Shown: piece after piece, positions 47,651-56,432 of the stretch
Layout of the letters: every line of letters begins with the position of its first letter
Numbering within the stretch: the stretch's first letter is position 1
Program-made: the position numbers and the translations under genes
From: Acinetobacter sp. WCHA55
GTDB taxonomy: Bacteria > Pseudomonadota > Gammaproteobacteria > Pseudomonadales > Moraxellaceae
DNA length: 64,000 bases
Assembly: GCF_002165305.2 (NCBI RefSeq)
Contig: NZ_CP032286.1
Location: 1,488,001-1,552,000 of the forward strand
Direction of reading: 5' to 3'
The notes under the pieces: model-generated
Databases searched by the model: none
What the model saw: only the letters and a program-made list of their open reading frames with translations
What the model was told of the DNA's origin: nothing

Positions 47651-48526
47651 TTAGGCTGAAGTGCGGATAAGCTGTATATTCGCATATTCATAAATGGTTT
47701 CAGCTTTCATTTGATGAATCTGATCCATAAATGCTACATTAAAACTTCCTGTGCTTTGGCTTTGGGTATAAGCAAGCTGCCCAGCAATGGCAAAGTGGAC
47801 ATGGGCAGACAGCGCAGCAATGATAGGATTGGTGACTGCGCTATAGGCAGCAATTAATGCACCGAGGGCACAACCCGTAGCTGTAACTTTGGGTTGTAAA
47901 TGTGAACCACCATTGACTTGGATTACAGCATCAAGTTGTTTGGAAAGGATGTAGTCAGACTCACCAGAAATAGCAATGACTTCAGCCTGTGCTAAAAGTG
48001 TCTTTGCTTGATGGTAGACATCGGCACTGCTTGCTGTACTGTCAACGCCTTTGGCTTGGATCTGATTCCCCGCAAGTGTGCTGATTTCCGATGCATTACC
48101 ACGAATAATGGTAGGTTGAAAAGCCAATAGCTGATCAACCATTTCAGAACGCCACTTTAAAAATGGCCCATATCCTACAGGGTCTAATACCCACGGTATG
48201 TTTTGATGCTGCGCGGTTTGTGCCGAGATTTGCATGGCTTGCATTTGTTCAGAGGTTGGCGTACCTAGGTTAATACTAAGTGCTGCACTAATGCGGGTGA
48301 AACTTTCTGCTTCAAAGGGATTATCAATCATGGCAGGTGAAGCACTGGCAGCCAATAAAACGTTGGCTGTATAGTTAGCAGCCACACTGTTGGTGATACA
48401 TTGTACCAAAGGTTGTTGCGTTTGCAGCGCAGTCCAAGCTTCAGCAACATATTCCACCAAGACATCGGTTTGGTCTTGAATTGATTGTTCTGAGTTAAGC
48501 AAGGACAGGTCTAAAAGCTGGGTCAT
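47651..48526 (-). CDS. thiM: Hydroxyethylthiazole kinase ThiM
   Basis: 291 residues; the family is about 260-270. PLVQCITNSVAANYTANVLLAASASPAM (about 39-66) is the substrate-binding start, WVLDPVGYGP the middle signature, IIRGNASEIS (about 132-141) the metal/substrate loop and VTATGCALGALIAAY (about 211-225) the anion hole with catalytic Cys. It phosphorylates 4-methyl-5-(2-hydroxyethyl)thiazole for thiamine salvage. The first 30 residues are extra and variable. No TPP riboswitch or thiD/thiE is near. It begins 11 bases after the preceding zinc-ribbon gene, so the two are cotranscribed. Confidence 0.92.
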   Translation of the reverse strand: MTQLLDLSLLNSEQSIQDQTDVLVEYVAEAWTALQTQQPLVQCITNSVAANYTANVLLAASASPAMIDNPFEAESFTRISAALSINLGTPTSEQMQAMQISAQTAQHQNIPWVLDPVGYGPFLKWRSEMVDQLLAFQPTIIRGNASEISTLAGNQIQAKGVDSTASSADVYHQAKTLLAQAEVIAISGESDYILSKQLDAVIQVNGGSHLQPKVTATGCALGALIAAYSAVTNPIIAALSAHVHFAIAGQLAYTQSQSTGSFNVAFMDQIHQMKAETIYEYANIQLIRTSA

Positions 48527-48537
48527 AGTGGGTGCCC

Positions 48538-49698
48538 TTATTTGGTGAAATAGTGGTCTTGGTGCTTACATTTGCGGCAAAATAAAGTCACATATTGATC
48601 GGCATCATAATCTACGGTGAGTTCATTGGAACCGCAGTACATACAGCGTTTTTGCGAATAGAAGCTTAAACGTGGCTCAATTTTTTGCCATGAACGAGAG
48701 ACAGGCTGGAAGAAAATAGCTTCGTCATAACCTAAAAAGCGGAAAAATAAAACTTCGCTCATTTTGCTGAATGGTAGGTTATGCGGTCGAGGCAGCGTTG
48801 AAGTTTCCCATTTTTCAGCCACACTGCGTTCTCGGTATTGTTGTAAAGTTTTTTTCAATAAGTTGGTGTTGATGAAGTTTTCATTTCTGGGTTGTAAGGC
48901 TTTACGTTCATACAAATACTCCAATGCGGTTTGGATTAAATAATAAATTTGTCCGACCGCGAGTACATCGAGTAAACGATAACAAAATACTTGGAAACTG
49001 TTATTTCCCGCAATTTGAATACCCCAAGTGCGGCAGTAAAATTGCATAAATTGGATGATTTCTTGATAGAGCAATTGGTACAAGGCATTTTTGACTTCAT
49101 CTGCTGTCTTAAAAGGCACACCAAGGCTAAGATTTTCATAAAACCAATAACGTAACTGCTGCGTAATACTAAATAGGCTGGGTTCAGAATAGCCATCTAA
49201 ACGCACATTAATATAATATTGATGGGCTTCACTGGCAAAATCTTTGGCAATAAGGATCTGTTCTTTTACCAGTTGTTTGACGAGACTATTTTGAAACAGA
49301 TAATTGGGGGTGATGCTAAAATATTTGATCTGTTCCCAATCAATAAACTCTTGGTGCTGAGTATGTTCTTGTACGTAGTCATCAAGTAGGGCTAATAAAA
49401 ATAATTTCTGCATAAAACTGAGCTGGCCCAGCTCAAACTCATAAATGTCTTTTTGATTTTTAGTTTTGCGCTGTTCTTGCTGACGAGTTTCTTTCAATAT
49501 TTTTTTTCGCTGCACTAAACAACTGTCGCAGTGGCAATTCAGATTTGAATTGCTAAAAACACGATGTTGGCAGTGGCTACATTCATGAAAGTTAATTTCT
49601 TTGTCGTATTGTTCTGCATCCACCCAAAACATGGCTGCCTGACAAAGTGGACAGGGCGCGCTTTCATCGAGTTGTTTGTGCAAAATTTGAAGCGACAT
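48538..49698 (-). CDS. Uncharacterised protein with zinc-ribbon ends
   Basis: 386 residues, not recognised. The N-terminus has three Cys pairs: CPLC (about 16-19), CSHC (about 35-38) and CHCDSC (about 55-60). The C-terminus has CMYCGS (about 354-359) and CRKC (about 376-379), a second zinc ribbon. Between them lies a long helical region (about 90-330) with many aromatic residues and no known motif. Such paired ribbons suggest nucleic-acid or protein binding. It lies 11 bases upstream of thiM in the same direction. Codon use is native, so recent transfer is not indicated. Confidence 0.75.
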   Translation of the reverse strand: MSLQILHKQLDESAPCPLCQAAMFWVDAEQYDKEINFHECSHCQHRVFSNSNLNCHCDSCLVQRKKILKETRQQEQRKTKNQKDIYEFELGQLSFMQKLFLLALLDDYVQEHTQHQEFIDWEQIKYFSITPNYLFQNSLVKQLVKEQILIAKDFASEAHQYYINVRLDGYSEPSLFSITQQLRYWFYENLSLGVPFKTADEVKNALYQLLYQEIIQFMQFYCRTWGIQIAGNNSFQVFCYRLLDVLAVGQIYYLIQTALEYLYERKALQPRNENFINTNLLKKTLQQYRERSVAEKWETSTLPRPHNLPFSKMSEVLFFRFLGYDEAIFFQPVSRSWQKIEPRLSFYSQKRCMYCGSNELTVDYDADQYVTLFCRKCKHQDHYFTK

Positions 49699-49842
49699 AA
49701 GATGAATCTGAAACTCAGGATTTTCTCAAATTATACACGCTAAAATTTCAGAAAGGCGTTGTAAATTGCAGTGTAATTGAACAAGCAGAGGAACGTTGTA
49801 AATGGTAGAAGGGTGAAGCAATGCAGTGACGATTATAAGGAA

Positions 49843-49870
49843 AAAAAATACGGCATGCACCGTATTTTTT
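49843..49870 (-). terminator. Terminator downstream of the 85-residue hypothetical gene
   Basis: AAAAAATACGG and CCGTATTTTTT form a perfect 11-bp stem with a CATGCA loop, just past the stop at 49884 on the minus strand. Confidence 0.9.
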
Positions 49871-49883
49871 GGACTAGTAGAAT

Positions 49884-50141
49884 TTAAACGGGGCAAGGCA
49901 GAGAGTCGTCTTCCATACCTAATTTTTTAGCTTCAATCATGGCTTGCACTTTTTTGCTTGGCAACTTTTTAATTCCCAGAGTGTTGTAGTGATTTAAAAT
50001 GCTGCTGACATCATGTGCTTGTAAAGGCATTCCTTCACAGCTCATAAACATAGCAATCACTTTATGATCAATTTTTGCAGCATGCATTGCTTGCAGCATT
50101 TTTATATTTTCGACGCGGACGATATGGTCTTTTAAGTACAT
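49884..50141 (-). CDS. Hypothetical protein, 85 residues
   Basis: Not recognised. It is a small basic helical protein (MYLKDHIVRVENIKMLQAMHAAKIDHKVIAMFMSCEGMPLQ), ending in an acidic EDDSLPCPV tail. HDVSSILNHYNTLGIKKLPSKKVQAMIEAKKLG resembles a small HTH-like segment but is not a known one. It has its own strong terminator and a GAGGTGTGAG ribosome-binding site, so it is a real single-gene unit. Confidence 0.72.
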   Translation of the reverse strand: MYLKDHIVRVENIKMLQAMHAAKIDHKVIAMFMSCEGMPLQAHDVSSILNHYNTLGIKKLPSKKVQAMIEAKKLGMEDDSLPCPV

Positions 50142-50564
50142 CTCACACCTCTATTTGTTTTGCTTAAGTTTTATCATGCGCTATGCATATTTAGATACAA
50201 GCAAAAACTGTGCACAAAATGTAGCCAATTTGAAAATTAAGTTAGATATTTGAAAAGAGCTGGCTTTATATCTTATCGATGTATTTAAGTTTCTCATCGT
50301 TTGAATGACCGAAAGTTAATGTCACTCTGCAAGTGTAAAGACTGGTGCAAATATTGCTATACAAGCACAGCACAATGAGAAGGGTGCTTGTTTCTTATTC
50401 ACTTGGCGCAGTCATATGAGCCGGATAAGAACAATAGAATTGAAAAGCTTGTTCAAGGTGCCCATATAAATATCATTCAACATACACAGACAGTACGGCA
50501 AACTTGTCGTATGATCAAAACAGACACAATATAAAGCTGTAGACCAATAGCATTAGGACATGAC
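50142..50564. other. Gene-free stretch between the small gene and pepN
   Basis: 423 bases holding the divergent promoters of the 85-residue gene and pepN. No ORF with a good start, no tRNA and no strong hairpin is visible. TTAGGACATGAC gives the pepN ribosome-binding site. Confidence 0.5.
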
Positions 50565-53174
50565 ATGAATATTGCGGCAAATCCAATTATTGAAGCAGAT
50601 CAAACCGTCTATTTAAAAGACTACCAAAAACCATCTTTTTTAGTAGACAGCATTCACCTTGATATTCAAGTCTATGATGAGCATAGCCAAGTTGATGCTG
50701 TACTGGAGCTGACGCGCCAAACTGAGGGTGATTTGGTTTTACTTGGTCGTGATTTAGAGTTGAAAAGTGTAGTGCTGAATGGTCAGCAACTCAGCCAAGA
50801 GCAATATACGCTTGATGCAGAGCAGTTGGTGATTCGCAATGCACCAAATCAGATCAAGCTTGAGACATCAGTGATCATTCATCCTGAGTCAAATACACAA
50901 CTTGAAGGCTTATACCAAGCCGCATCAGATTTGTTCGTAACCCAAAATGAACCTGAAGGTTTCCGTAAAATTACCTTTTATCCAGACCGTCCTGATGTTC
51001 TTTCAGTGTTTACCACACGTGTAGAAGCTGACAAAAAATATCCAGTGCTGCTTGCCAATGGTAACTTGATTGAAGCGGGCGAGGCAGGCGAAGGTCGTCA
51101 CTATACCGTTTGGAAAGACCCAACCAAAAAACCAGCATATTTGTTTGCTTGTGTGATTGGTGATTTGGCTGTTTTAAAAGACCGTTATGTGACCTCTGAA
51201 GGCCGTGATGTAGCTTTAGAAATTTATGCTGAAGAAAAAGATATTCCGAAATGTCATATTGCGATGGAAGCTTTAAAGCATTCAATGCGTTGGGATGAAG
51301 AACACTATGGTCGTCCCTATGATTTAGATAATTATATGATTGTGGCGACCAGTGCTTTCAACATGGGGGCGATGGAAAACAAAGGTCTCAATATTTTTAA
51401 TACCTCATGTGTTTTGGCTGATGAAGAATACACGACAGATGCCGCGATCATGCGTGTACAGTCGGTGATTGCCCATGAATACTTCCATAACTGGACAGGT
51501 AATCGAATTACTTGCCGTGATTGGTTCCAATTGTGTTTAAAAGAAGGCTTAACTGTTTTCCGTGATCAATCTTTCTCAGAAGATTTACAGTCTGCTGCGG
51601 TTCAACGTATTGACGACGTTGCGGTACTCAAAGCACATCAGTTCCCAGAAGATTCAGGACCATTGTCTCATCCACCGCGTCCAGACCATTTTGTGGAAAT
51701 CAATAACTTTTATACTGCAACGGTCTATGAAAAAGGTGCGGAAATTAACCGCATGATGGCAACCTTATTAGGCAAAGAAAAATTCCGTAAAGGAACCGAT
51801 GAATACTTTGAACGCCATGATGGTCAAGCTGTGACAGTTGAAGATTGGGTCGCTGCTTTGACCGCGGGTTCAGGCGTAGATTTATCCAACTTTTTAACGT
51901 GGTATAATCAACCAGGTACACCAAAGTTAGAAGCTGAAGGCCATTATGATGCGGCTGCACAAACTTATACCTTAAACTTTAAGCAAAGTTTAAAAGCACA
52001 TCCTAAGTATCCGAACCTAAAAGCTGTTCCAATCCCTGTCGCTTTAGCACTGTTCGATGCTGCAACAGGTGAGCAATTGCTTTTAAACTCAGACAGTTTA
52101 TTTGAAAATGCAGTCAAAGACGGTGTGTATCTTTTTGATCAAGACCAAGCCAGCATTGTGTTTAGTGGTTTAAGTACGAAACCTGTCGTGTCATTACTGC
52201 GTAATTTTTCTGCGCCCGTCAACTTAGAGTTTAACTATACCGATGAAGAGTTGGCATTCTTGATTCAATACGAAACCAATGGATTTAACCAATGGCAAGC
52301 AACGCAAACACTGCTTGAGCGTATTTTGCTCAATGGTCATGATGCGCATATTTATATTCAAGCCATTAAAAACACATTGCCTGCGCTTGTTGAGCAAGAT
52401 CCACTCTTGGCATCACGTTTATTTGATGTACCAAGTGAAGGTTATTTGGGTAGTCGTATCGACACCGATTATGAACCTGAGAAAGTTCAAGAACAGCGTA
52501 ATGCTCTGATTGACAAACTGGCACGTGAGTTAGGGGCGTTCTGTAAAGACATGTATTTGGCTTTAGACCCAGATTTGCAAAAAGAGTTCTCACAGGCGAT
52601 GGGCGTCCGTGCACTGAAAAATATCATGCTCAGTATGATGGCTCGCCAAGGTGATGAAAGTGCTTTTGAGCTTGCGTACCAGCAATACGAAGCCACGGGC
52701 AATATGTCTGAACGGTTAGGTGCATTACGTGTCTTAGTGTGGAACGATGCTCCGCAAGCAGAAGCTGCATTACGTGATTTTTATCTACGTTTTAAAGATG
52801 AGGCTTTGTCATTAGATCAGTGGTTTATGCTACAAGCGGCACATCCTTGTGCGACAGAAGAGACGATTAATTACCTTACTTCACATGCAGACTATGATTT
52901 GGGTGTGCCAAACCGCATCCGTTCAGTGAGTGGTGGCTTAAATGCAAACCCAGTGAATACATGGAGTTTTGGTGTGGATCATTTCATTGGGCTGGCAAAG
53001 TATTTGGATGAGAAAAACCCAATTGTAGGCTCTCGTTTATTGCAAGTTTTATCACGTTGGTACACATTGGCAGAGCCACAGCGTAGCGAAGTGAAAGCAA
53101 AGCTTGAGGCTTTAAAACCACAAGTGAAATCTAAGAATGTCAGTGAAACTTTAAGCAGTATGTTAAGCATTTAA
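50565..53174 (+). CDS. pepN: Aminopeptidase N (M1 family) PepN
   Basis: 869 residues, close to E. coli PepN (870). The exopeptidase motif GAMENKG (about 268-274) and zinc site VIAHEYFHNWTGNRITCRDWFQLCLKEGLT (about 303-332, H-E-x2-H with downstream E) are intact. DUF3458 Ig-like and helical C-terminal domains follow. It removes N-terminal residues from peptides in the cytoplasm. It is a single transcription unit with a perfect palindromic terminator. Confidence 0.97.
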   Translation: MNIAANPIIEADQTVYLKDYQKPSFLVDSIHLDIQVYDEHSQVDAVLELTRQTEGDLVLLGRDLELKSVVLNGQQLSQEQYTLDAEQLVIRNAPNQIKLETSVIIHPESNTQLEGLYQAASDLFVTQNEPEGFRKITFYPDRPDVLSVFTTRVEADKKYPVLLANGNLIEAGEAGEGRHYTVWKDPTKKPAYLFACVIGDLAVLKDRYVTSEGRDVALEIYAEEKDIPKCHIAMEALKHSMRWDEEHYGRPYDLDNYMIVATSAFNMGAMENKGLNIFNTSCVLADEEYTTDAAIMRVQSVIAHEYFHNWTGNRITCRDWFQLCLKEGLTVFRDQSFSEDLQSAAVQRIDDVAVLKAHQFPEDSGPLSHPPRPDHFVEINNFYTATVYEKGAEINRMMATLLGKEKFRKGTDEYFERHDGQAVTVEDWVAALTAGSGVDLSNFLTWYNQPGTPKLEAEGHYDAAAQTYTLNFKQSLKAHPKYPNLKAVPIPVALALFDAATGEQLLLNSDSLFENAVKDGVYLFDQDQASIVFSGLSTKPVVSLLRNFSAPVNLEFNYTDEELAFLIQYETNGFNQWQATQTLLERILLNGHDAHIYIQAIKNTLPALVEQDPLLASRLFDVPSEGYLGSRIDTDYEPEKVQEQRNALIDKLARELGAFCKDMYLALDPDLQKEFSQAMGVRALKNIMLSMMARQGDESAFELAYQQYEATGNMSERLGALRVLVWNDAPQAEAALRDFYLRFKDEALSLDQWFMLQAAHPCATEETINYLTSHADYDLGVPNRIRSVSGGLNANPVNTWSFGVDHFIGLAKYLDEKNPIVGSRLLQVLSRWYTLAEPQRSEVKAKLEALKPQVKSKNVSETLSSMLSI

Positions 53175-53188
53175 CCGATTTCTTTTAA

Positions 53189-53220
53189 TAAAAAAACCAG
53201 TCATATGACTGGTTTTTTTA
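53189..53220 (+). terminator. Terminator of pepN
   Basis: A perfectly palindromic 32-base element, with AAAAAAACCAGTC pairing with GACTGGTTTTTTT around ATATs, 15 bases past the pepN stop. Confidence 0.92.
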
Positions 53221-53326
53221 TTAAAACTGAAGAATGACTGCTTGATGTAAATTTATATCAGTATTTATTTTAATAATGACTTTTCATGTGAATAGTGTGA
53301 AATTAATCGCATTTTATCGGGTATAA

Positions 53327-53341
53327 TGTTATGGCATAACA
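53327..53341. promoter_or_regulatory. Palindrome overlapping a -10-like box upstream of the 71-residue gene
   Basis: TGTTATG and CATAACA are perfect arms around one central G (53327-53341). A TATAAT (53322-53327) sits directly before the left arm, so a protein bound here would block that promoter. It is 84 bases before the ATG of the next gene. The binder is unknown. Confidence 0.35.
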
Positions 53342-53424
53342 GATGATTAGCTCAATATTTTGTATTTTTTTCGGCTTATGTATACAGGCTATTGAGCAGA
53401 TAAACATGTAGAGTGTAAATAGAT

Positions 53425-53640
53425 ATGTTAGTTAAAATTGAAGATGGGTTTTATTTAAATACCGTTCATATTATTGCTATTCGTATTGCGAAGAGTGCTG
53501 AACTGGGAACATTTCAAGTCAATGTTGAATATAGCCCGCATAACCATCAGGCTTCGGGTTTATTTCAAAAAACTTTTATGCAACAGTCGGCAGCAGAGCA
53601 TTATTTGCAAAATTTGCATCAGCAGATTAGCAAAAGCTAA
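53425..53640 (+). CDS. Hypothetical protein, 71 residues
   Basis: Not recognised. It is a small soluble protein of the pattern MLVKIEDGFYLNTVHIIAIRIAKSAELGTFQVNVEYSP, a beta-hairpin-rich start resembling the PH-like small proteins that begin with a residue-specific strand, followed by a helix (QQSAAEHYLQNLHQQISKS). It is bounded by a 16-bp terminator hairpin and an upstream palindrome, which support it as a real gene despite its size. Confidence 0.62.
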   Translation: MLVKIEDGFYLNTVHIIAIRIAKSAELGTFQVNVEYSPHNHQASGLFQKTFMQQSAAEHYLQNLHQQISKS

Positions 53641-53660
53641 TGATATGAACGAGTTCTGCA

Positions 53661-53696
53661 AAACAAAAAAGACTGCTTCGGCAGTCTTTTTTGTTT
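53661..53696. terminator. Bidirectional terminator between the 71-residue gene and uspA
   Basis: A 16-bp perfect stem (left arm 53661-53676, right arm 53681-53696) with a TTCG tetraloop (53677-53680) and T-rich tails on both strands, serving the convergent genes on both sides. Confidence 0.95.
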
Positions 53697-53707
53697 TAAA
53701 CAAATGT

Positions 53708-54151
53708 TTAAACTTTTACGATCAGCACAGGTATTGGAGACTGTGTGAGAACATTTTGTGCCACACTGCCTAACATCATCTTTTTAAAGCCTGTACGACC
53801 ATGTGAGCCCATCAAAATTAAATCTGCACCGACTTCATCGGCCACATGAATAATACCTTCAGAAGGAGAGATGCCGCGGATCACTTTGGTATCTACCTCA
53901 ATTTCATCACGGTCGAATGACAGCTTTACTTCGGCTAAACGGTCTTGAGCGACTTTCTCAGCATGCAGAAAATAGTCAGTGATGGCTGGTGCTACTTTAT
54001 AAAAGTCGACTCCGACAAATGGATCGACTGCAATCACGCTCATGAGTGTTACACGACTATTTAAATCTTTGGCCAACTCAAGTGCTTGTTCAACAGCAGC
54101 ATAAGACATCGGGGATTCATCGACGGCAACCAAAATGTGTTTGTAGCTCAT
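53708..54151 (-). CDS. Universal stress protein, UspA family
   Basis: 147 residues. It begins MSYKHILVAVDESPMSYAAVEQALELA, and ends GADLILMGSHGRTGFKKMMLGSVAQNVLTQSPIPVLIVKV (about 108-147), the ATP-binding G-x2-G-x9-G(S/T) USP motif. It is likely ATP-binding. A second UspA-like gene lies 86 bases upstream on the same strand, so the pair probably arose by duplication. USPs help cells in starvation and oxidative stress; the exact role is unknown. Confidence 0.92.
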   Translation of the reverse strand: MSYKHILVAVDESPMSYAAVEQALELAKDLNSRVTLMSVIAVDPFVGVDFYKVAPAITDYFLHAEKVAQDRLAEVKLSFDRDEIEVDTKVIRGISPSEGIIHVADEVGADLILMGSHGRTGFKKMMLGSVAQNVLTQSPIPVLIVKV

Positions 54152-54236
54152 TATCTTCTCCTTATTGGTGCGTCTTGATGAGAATCATTTTGCAGTACAT
54201 GCGAAAGCAATTCACATAAAGAAGCGTTATAGTTGA

Positions 54237-54680
54237 TTAAGCTTTAACAATGAGAACTGGGAGCTCAGTAGACTTAAGTACATCTTGAGCAAAGCTACCT
54301 AATAGGAATTTTTGAAAGCCTTTACGACCATGTGAACCCATCACAATTAAGTCATTTTTTAATGATGCGGCTGCTTCGACCACAGCATCTTCAGAGACTT
54401 CACCTTTAATGATTTTAGACTGTGCTGTTACACCTTGCTCTTGTGCAATTTGAACCGCATCCTGAAGAGCTTTCTCAGCATTGTTGTAGGCTTGTATGAA
54501 ATAGTCTTTCATGATTGGAGAAGTATAGTAAAAATCAGCATCTTTAAGAGGGTCTTCAGCAACTAGGCTAATCAATGTGAGTTGACTGCCAAAAACTTTG
54601 GCAATTTCAGCCGCTTGTTTAACCGCAGAAAAAGAAATTTGTGAACCGTCAACAGGGACTAAAATATGTTGGTAAGCCAT
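54237..54680 (-). CDS. Universal stress protein, UspA family (paralogue)
   Basis: 147 residues from the ATG at 54680, which has GGAG just upstream; the longer frame (to 54731) lacks support. MAYQHILVPVDGSQISFSAVKQAAEIA and NDLIVMGSHGRKGFQKFLLGSFAQDVLKSTELPVLIVKA mirror the next gene, including the glycine-rich ATP loop. The two are the same length and adjacent, giving a clear tandem duplication. Confidence 0.92.
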   Translation of the reverse strand: MAYQHILVPVDGSQISFSAVKQAAEIAKVFGSQLTLISLVAEDPLKDADFYYTSPIMKDYFIQAYNNAEKALQDAVQIAQEQGVTAQSKIIKGEVSEDAVVEAAASLKNDLIVMGSHGRKGFQKFLLGSFAQDVLKSTELPVLIVKA

Positions 54681-54983
54681 CAGAGGGACTCCTTTTTGTA
54701 TAAGATTTAGTTCTTGATTTATTGATAACACACTGCCATTAAATGTTCAATTTTGATCGGGCTAAAAATTGAAAATTCATGAAATTTAAAGAAAATAATT
54801 CAAAAAAAAGCCGATTTACGTGTCCAAAATCTTGAGTGAAAAACTCAAGTTTTAGATTTAAATCAAGATGCTTTAAAAGGTGCTTCTAGTGTTTAAATAA
54901 GGCGGAAATGAGACCTGTTTAATCCATGCGATGCGATAAAGATTGTATTAGAATCATTTGAAAAAAGGGTGGGGCTGAACAGT
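54681..54983. other. Gene-free stretch upstream of the esterase gene
   Basis: 303 bases with the promoters of the UspA paralogue and the divergent esterase gene. The clearest structure is CTTGAGT/ACTCAAG (54831-54837 and 54843-54849) with a GAAAA loop and a TTTTAG tail, a terminator-like hairpin on the + strand with no gene upstream of it, so it could end a short untranslated RNA. Confidence 0.4.
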
Positions 54984-56003
54984 ATGATTTTTCAATCAAT
55001 AATAAAAGTGCTTAGTACTATTTTCATGATTGTGTTATTGAGCGCATGCCAAAGTGTAGAAAAGAATACAAAACTGATTGCGGGTACATTTAATACAGCA
55101 ACCCATATTCAAATGAAAATGCTGGACCGCTTTGCACCTCCCGATGTCATCATACACAATAATATTCCATATCAAGCTAGTCCTGCGCTGAATCTTGATA
55201 TTTATCAACCCCAAAATATTGAACAATTAGGTACAGTGCCTACAGTAGTTTGGGTTCATGGTGGTGGATGGGTTTCTGGTTCTAAAGAACATGCACGTGG
55301 GTATTTCAAGCTTTTAGCTAACCAAGGTTTCAATGTTATTTCAGTTGAGTATCAGTTTGCCCCCGAGGCGATTTATCCAACGCAACTACATCAACTCAAT
55401 CAAGCACTTAGTTTTTTACAAAAACATGCTACACAGTACCACATTAACGCAAACCAATTGTATCTTGCTGGAGATTCTGCCGGAGCCAATATTGCCAGCC
55501 ATTATGCTGCGCTTTTGACGAATCCCGCATTTGCTCAAGCATCCAATTTTAAGCCGAGCATTCAGCCGAAACAGCTTAAAGGGCTAATTTTGCATTGTGG
55601 TATTTATGACTTATATCGCTTTGTGAACACTGCTCCTGAAGAGTTAAAGTTGATTGAATGGGGTGTATATAATTTGGTACAGGCTTATACAGGCGAACGT
55701 AAGGACGATGCTGCATTTCTAAAGTCGATTTCAAATAGCGAACATATTACATCACAGTATCCTGCTGTATTTATTAGCGGTGGAAATAAAGACTTTTTAA
55801 CCAAAACCCAGTCTTTACCTTTTGTTGAAGTACTGAAGCAGCATCAGGTGGCAGTTACAGAAGCTTTTTACCCAGACTCTAAAGAGTATTTGGTGCATGA
55901 ATATCAGTTCATGATGAGTAAAGAGGCGAGTCAGATCACCTTTGATCGAACCATTGATTTTATAAAAAGAACTTCAGATTTAGTGATAAATTCATCCAAA
56001 TAA
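54984..56003 (+). CDS. Alpha/beta hydrolase lipoprotein (esterase, HSL-like)
   Basis: 339 residues. The N-terminus IIKVLSTIFMIVLLSACQS (about 5-23) is a lipoprotein signal with lipobox LSAC, so the mature protein is likely anchored in the outer membrane or periplasmic face. The hormone-sensitive-lipase type oxyanion motif HGGGWVSG (about 90-97) and nucleophile elbow LAGDSAGANIASHYA (about 160-174) are intact. A C-terminal YLVHEYQFM contains the likely catalytic His. The ester hydrolysed is unknown. ATG at 54984 is preferred over a GTG 15 bases earlier. Confidence 0.86.
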   Translation: MIFQSIIKVLSTIFMIVLLSACQSVEKNTKLIAGTFNTATHIQMKMLDRFAPPDVIIHNNIPYQASPALNLDIYQPQNIEQLGTVPTVVWVHGGGWVSGSKEHARGYFKLLANQGFNVISVEYQFAPEAIYPTQLHQLNQALSFLQKHATQYHINANQLYLAGDSAGANIASHYAALLTNPAFAQASNFKPSIQPKQLKGLILHCGIYDLYRFVNTAPEELKLIEWGVYNLVQAYTGERKDDAAFLKSISNSEHITSQYPAVFISGGNKDFLTKTQSLPFVEVLKQHQVAVTEAFYPDSKEYLVHEYQFMMSKEASQITFDRTIDFIKRTSDLVINSSK

Positions 56004-56037
56004 TCATGTTTAAAAAACTTGCTTAACTTTTGGGGTT

Positions 56038-56071
56038 TTATTAACATACCGGCCGATCGGTATGTTAATAA
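56038..56071. promoter_or_regulatory. TetR-type operator: perfect 14-bp inverted repeat
   Basis: TTATTAACATACCG (56038-56051) and CGGTATGTTAATAA (56058-56071) are perfect arms around a GCCGAT spacer. CATACCG and CGGTATG around a GC-rich centre is the pattern of many TetR/AcrR operators. It lies 11 bases before the SMR gene start; the TetR gene is the second of the operon, so autoregulation is likely. Confidence 0.8.
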
Positions 56072-56082
56072 TTGAGTTTAGT

Positions 56083-56427
56083 ATGAATCCTGTATTAATG
56101 GCTTATGCTTTGCTAGCGATGGCAATTATTTCTGAAGTCATTGGTTCGACCTTTTTAGTTAAGTCGGAAGGTTTTACCAAACTATTGCCTTCGCTGGCGG
56201 TAGTGGTTTTATTTTCGCTGGCATTTTATTTATTGTCACAAGTGATTAAAGTGATTCCATTGGGTATCGCTTATGCAATTTGGGCGGGTGTGGGGATTGT
56301 TTTAACTGCATTCATTGGCTACTTTATTTTCAAACAAAGTTTAGATCTCGCCGCAATGATTGGTATTGCGTTGATTGTTTCTGGTGTAATCGTAATTAAT
56401 TTATTTTCAAATTCGACAGGGCATTAA
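56083..56427 (+). CDS. SMR family multidrug efflux transporter
   Basis: 114 residues with four membrane helices. LLAMAIISEVIGSTFLVKSEGFTKLLPSL (about 8-36) includes the proton- and drug-binding Glu of helix 1 (EmrE Glu14 equivalent), and the third helix region reads IPLGIAYAIWAGVGIVLTAFIGY. The protein exports cationic dyes and quaternary ammonium compounds in this family. It is not AbeS by its residues. The ATG at 56062 lies inside the operator repeat, so I start at 56083; MAYALLAM at 56098 is a further alternative. Confidence 0.9.
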   Translation: MNPVLMAYALLAMAIISEVIGSTFLVKSEGFTKLLPSLAVVVLFSLAFYLLSQVIKVIPLGIAYAIWAGVGIVLTAFIGYFIFKQSLDLAAMIGIALIVSGVIVINLFSNSTGH

Positions 56428-56432
56428 CTTTG

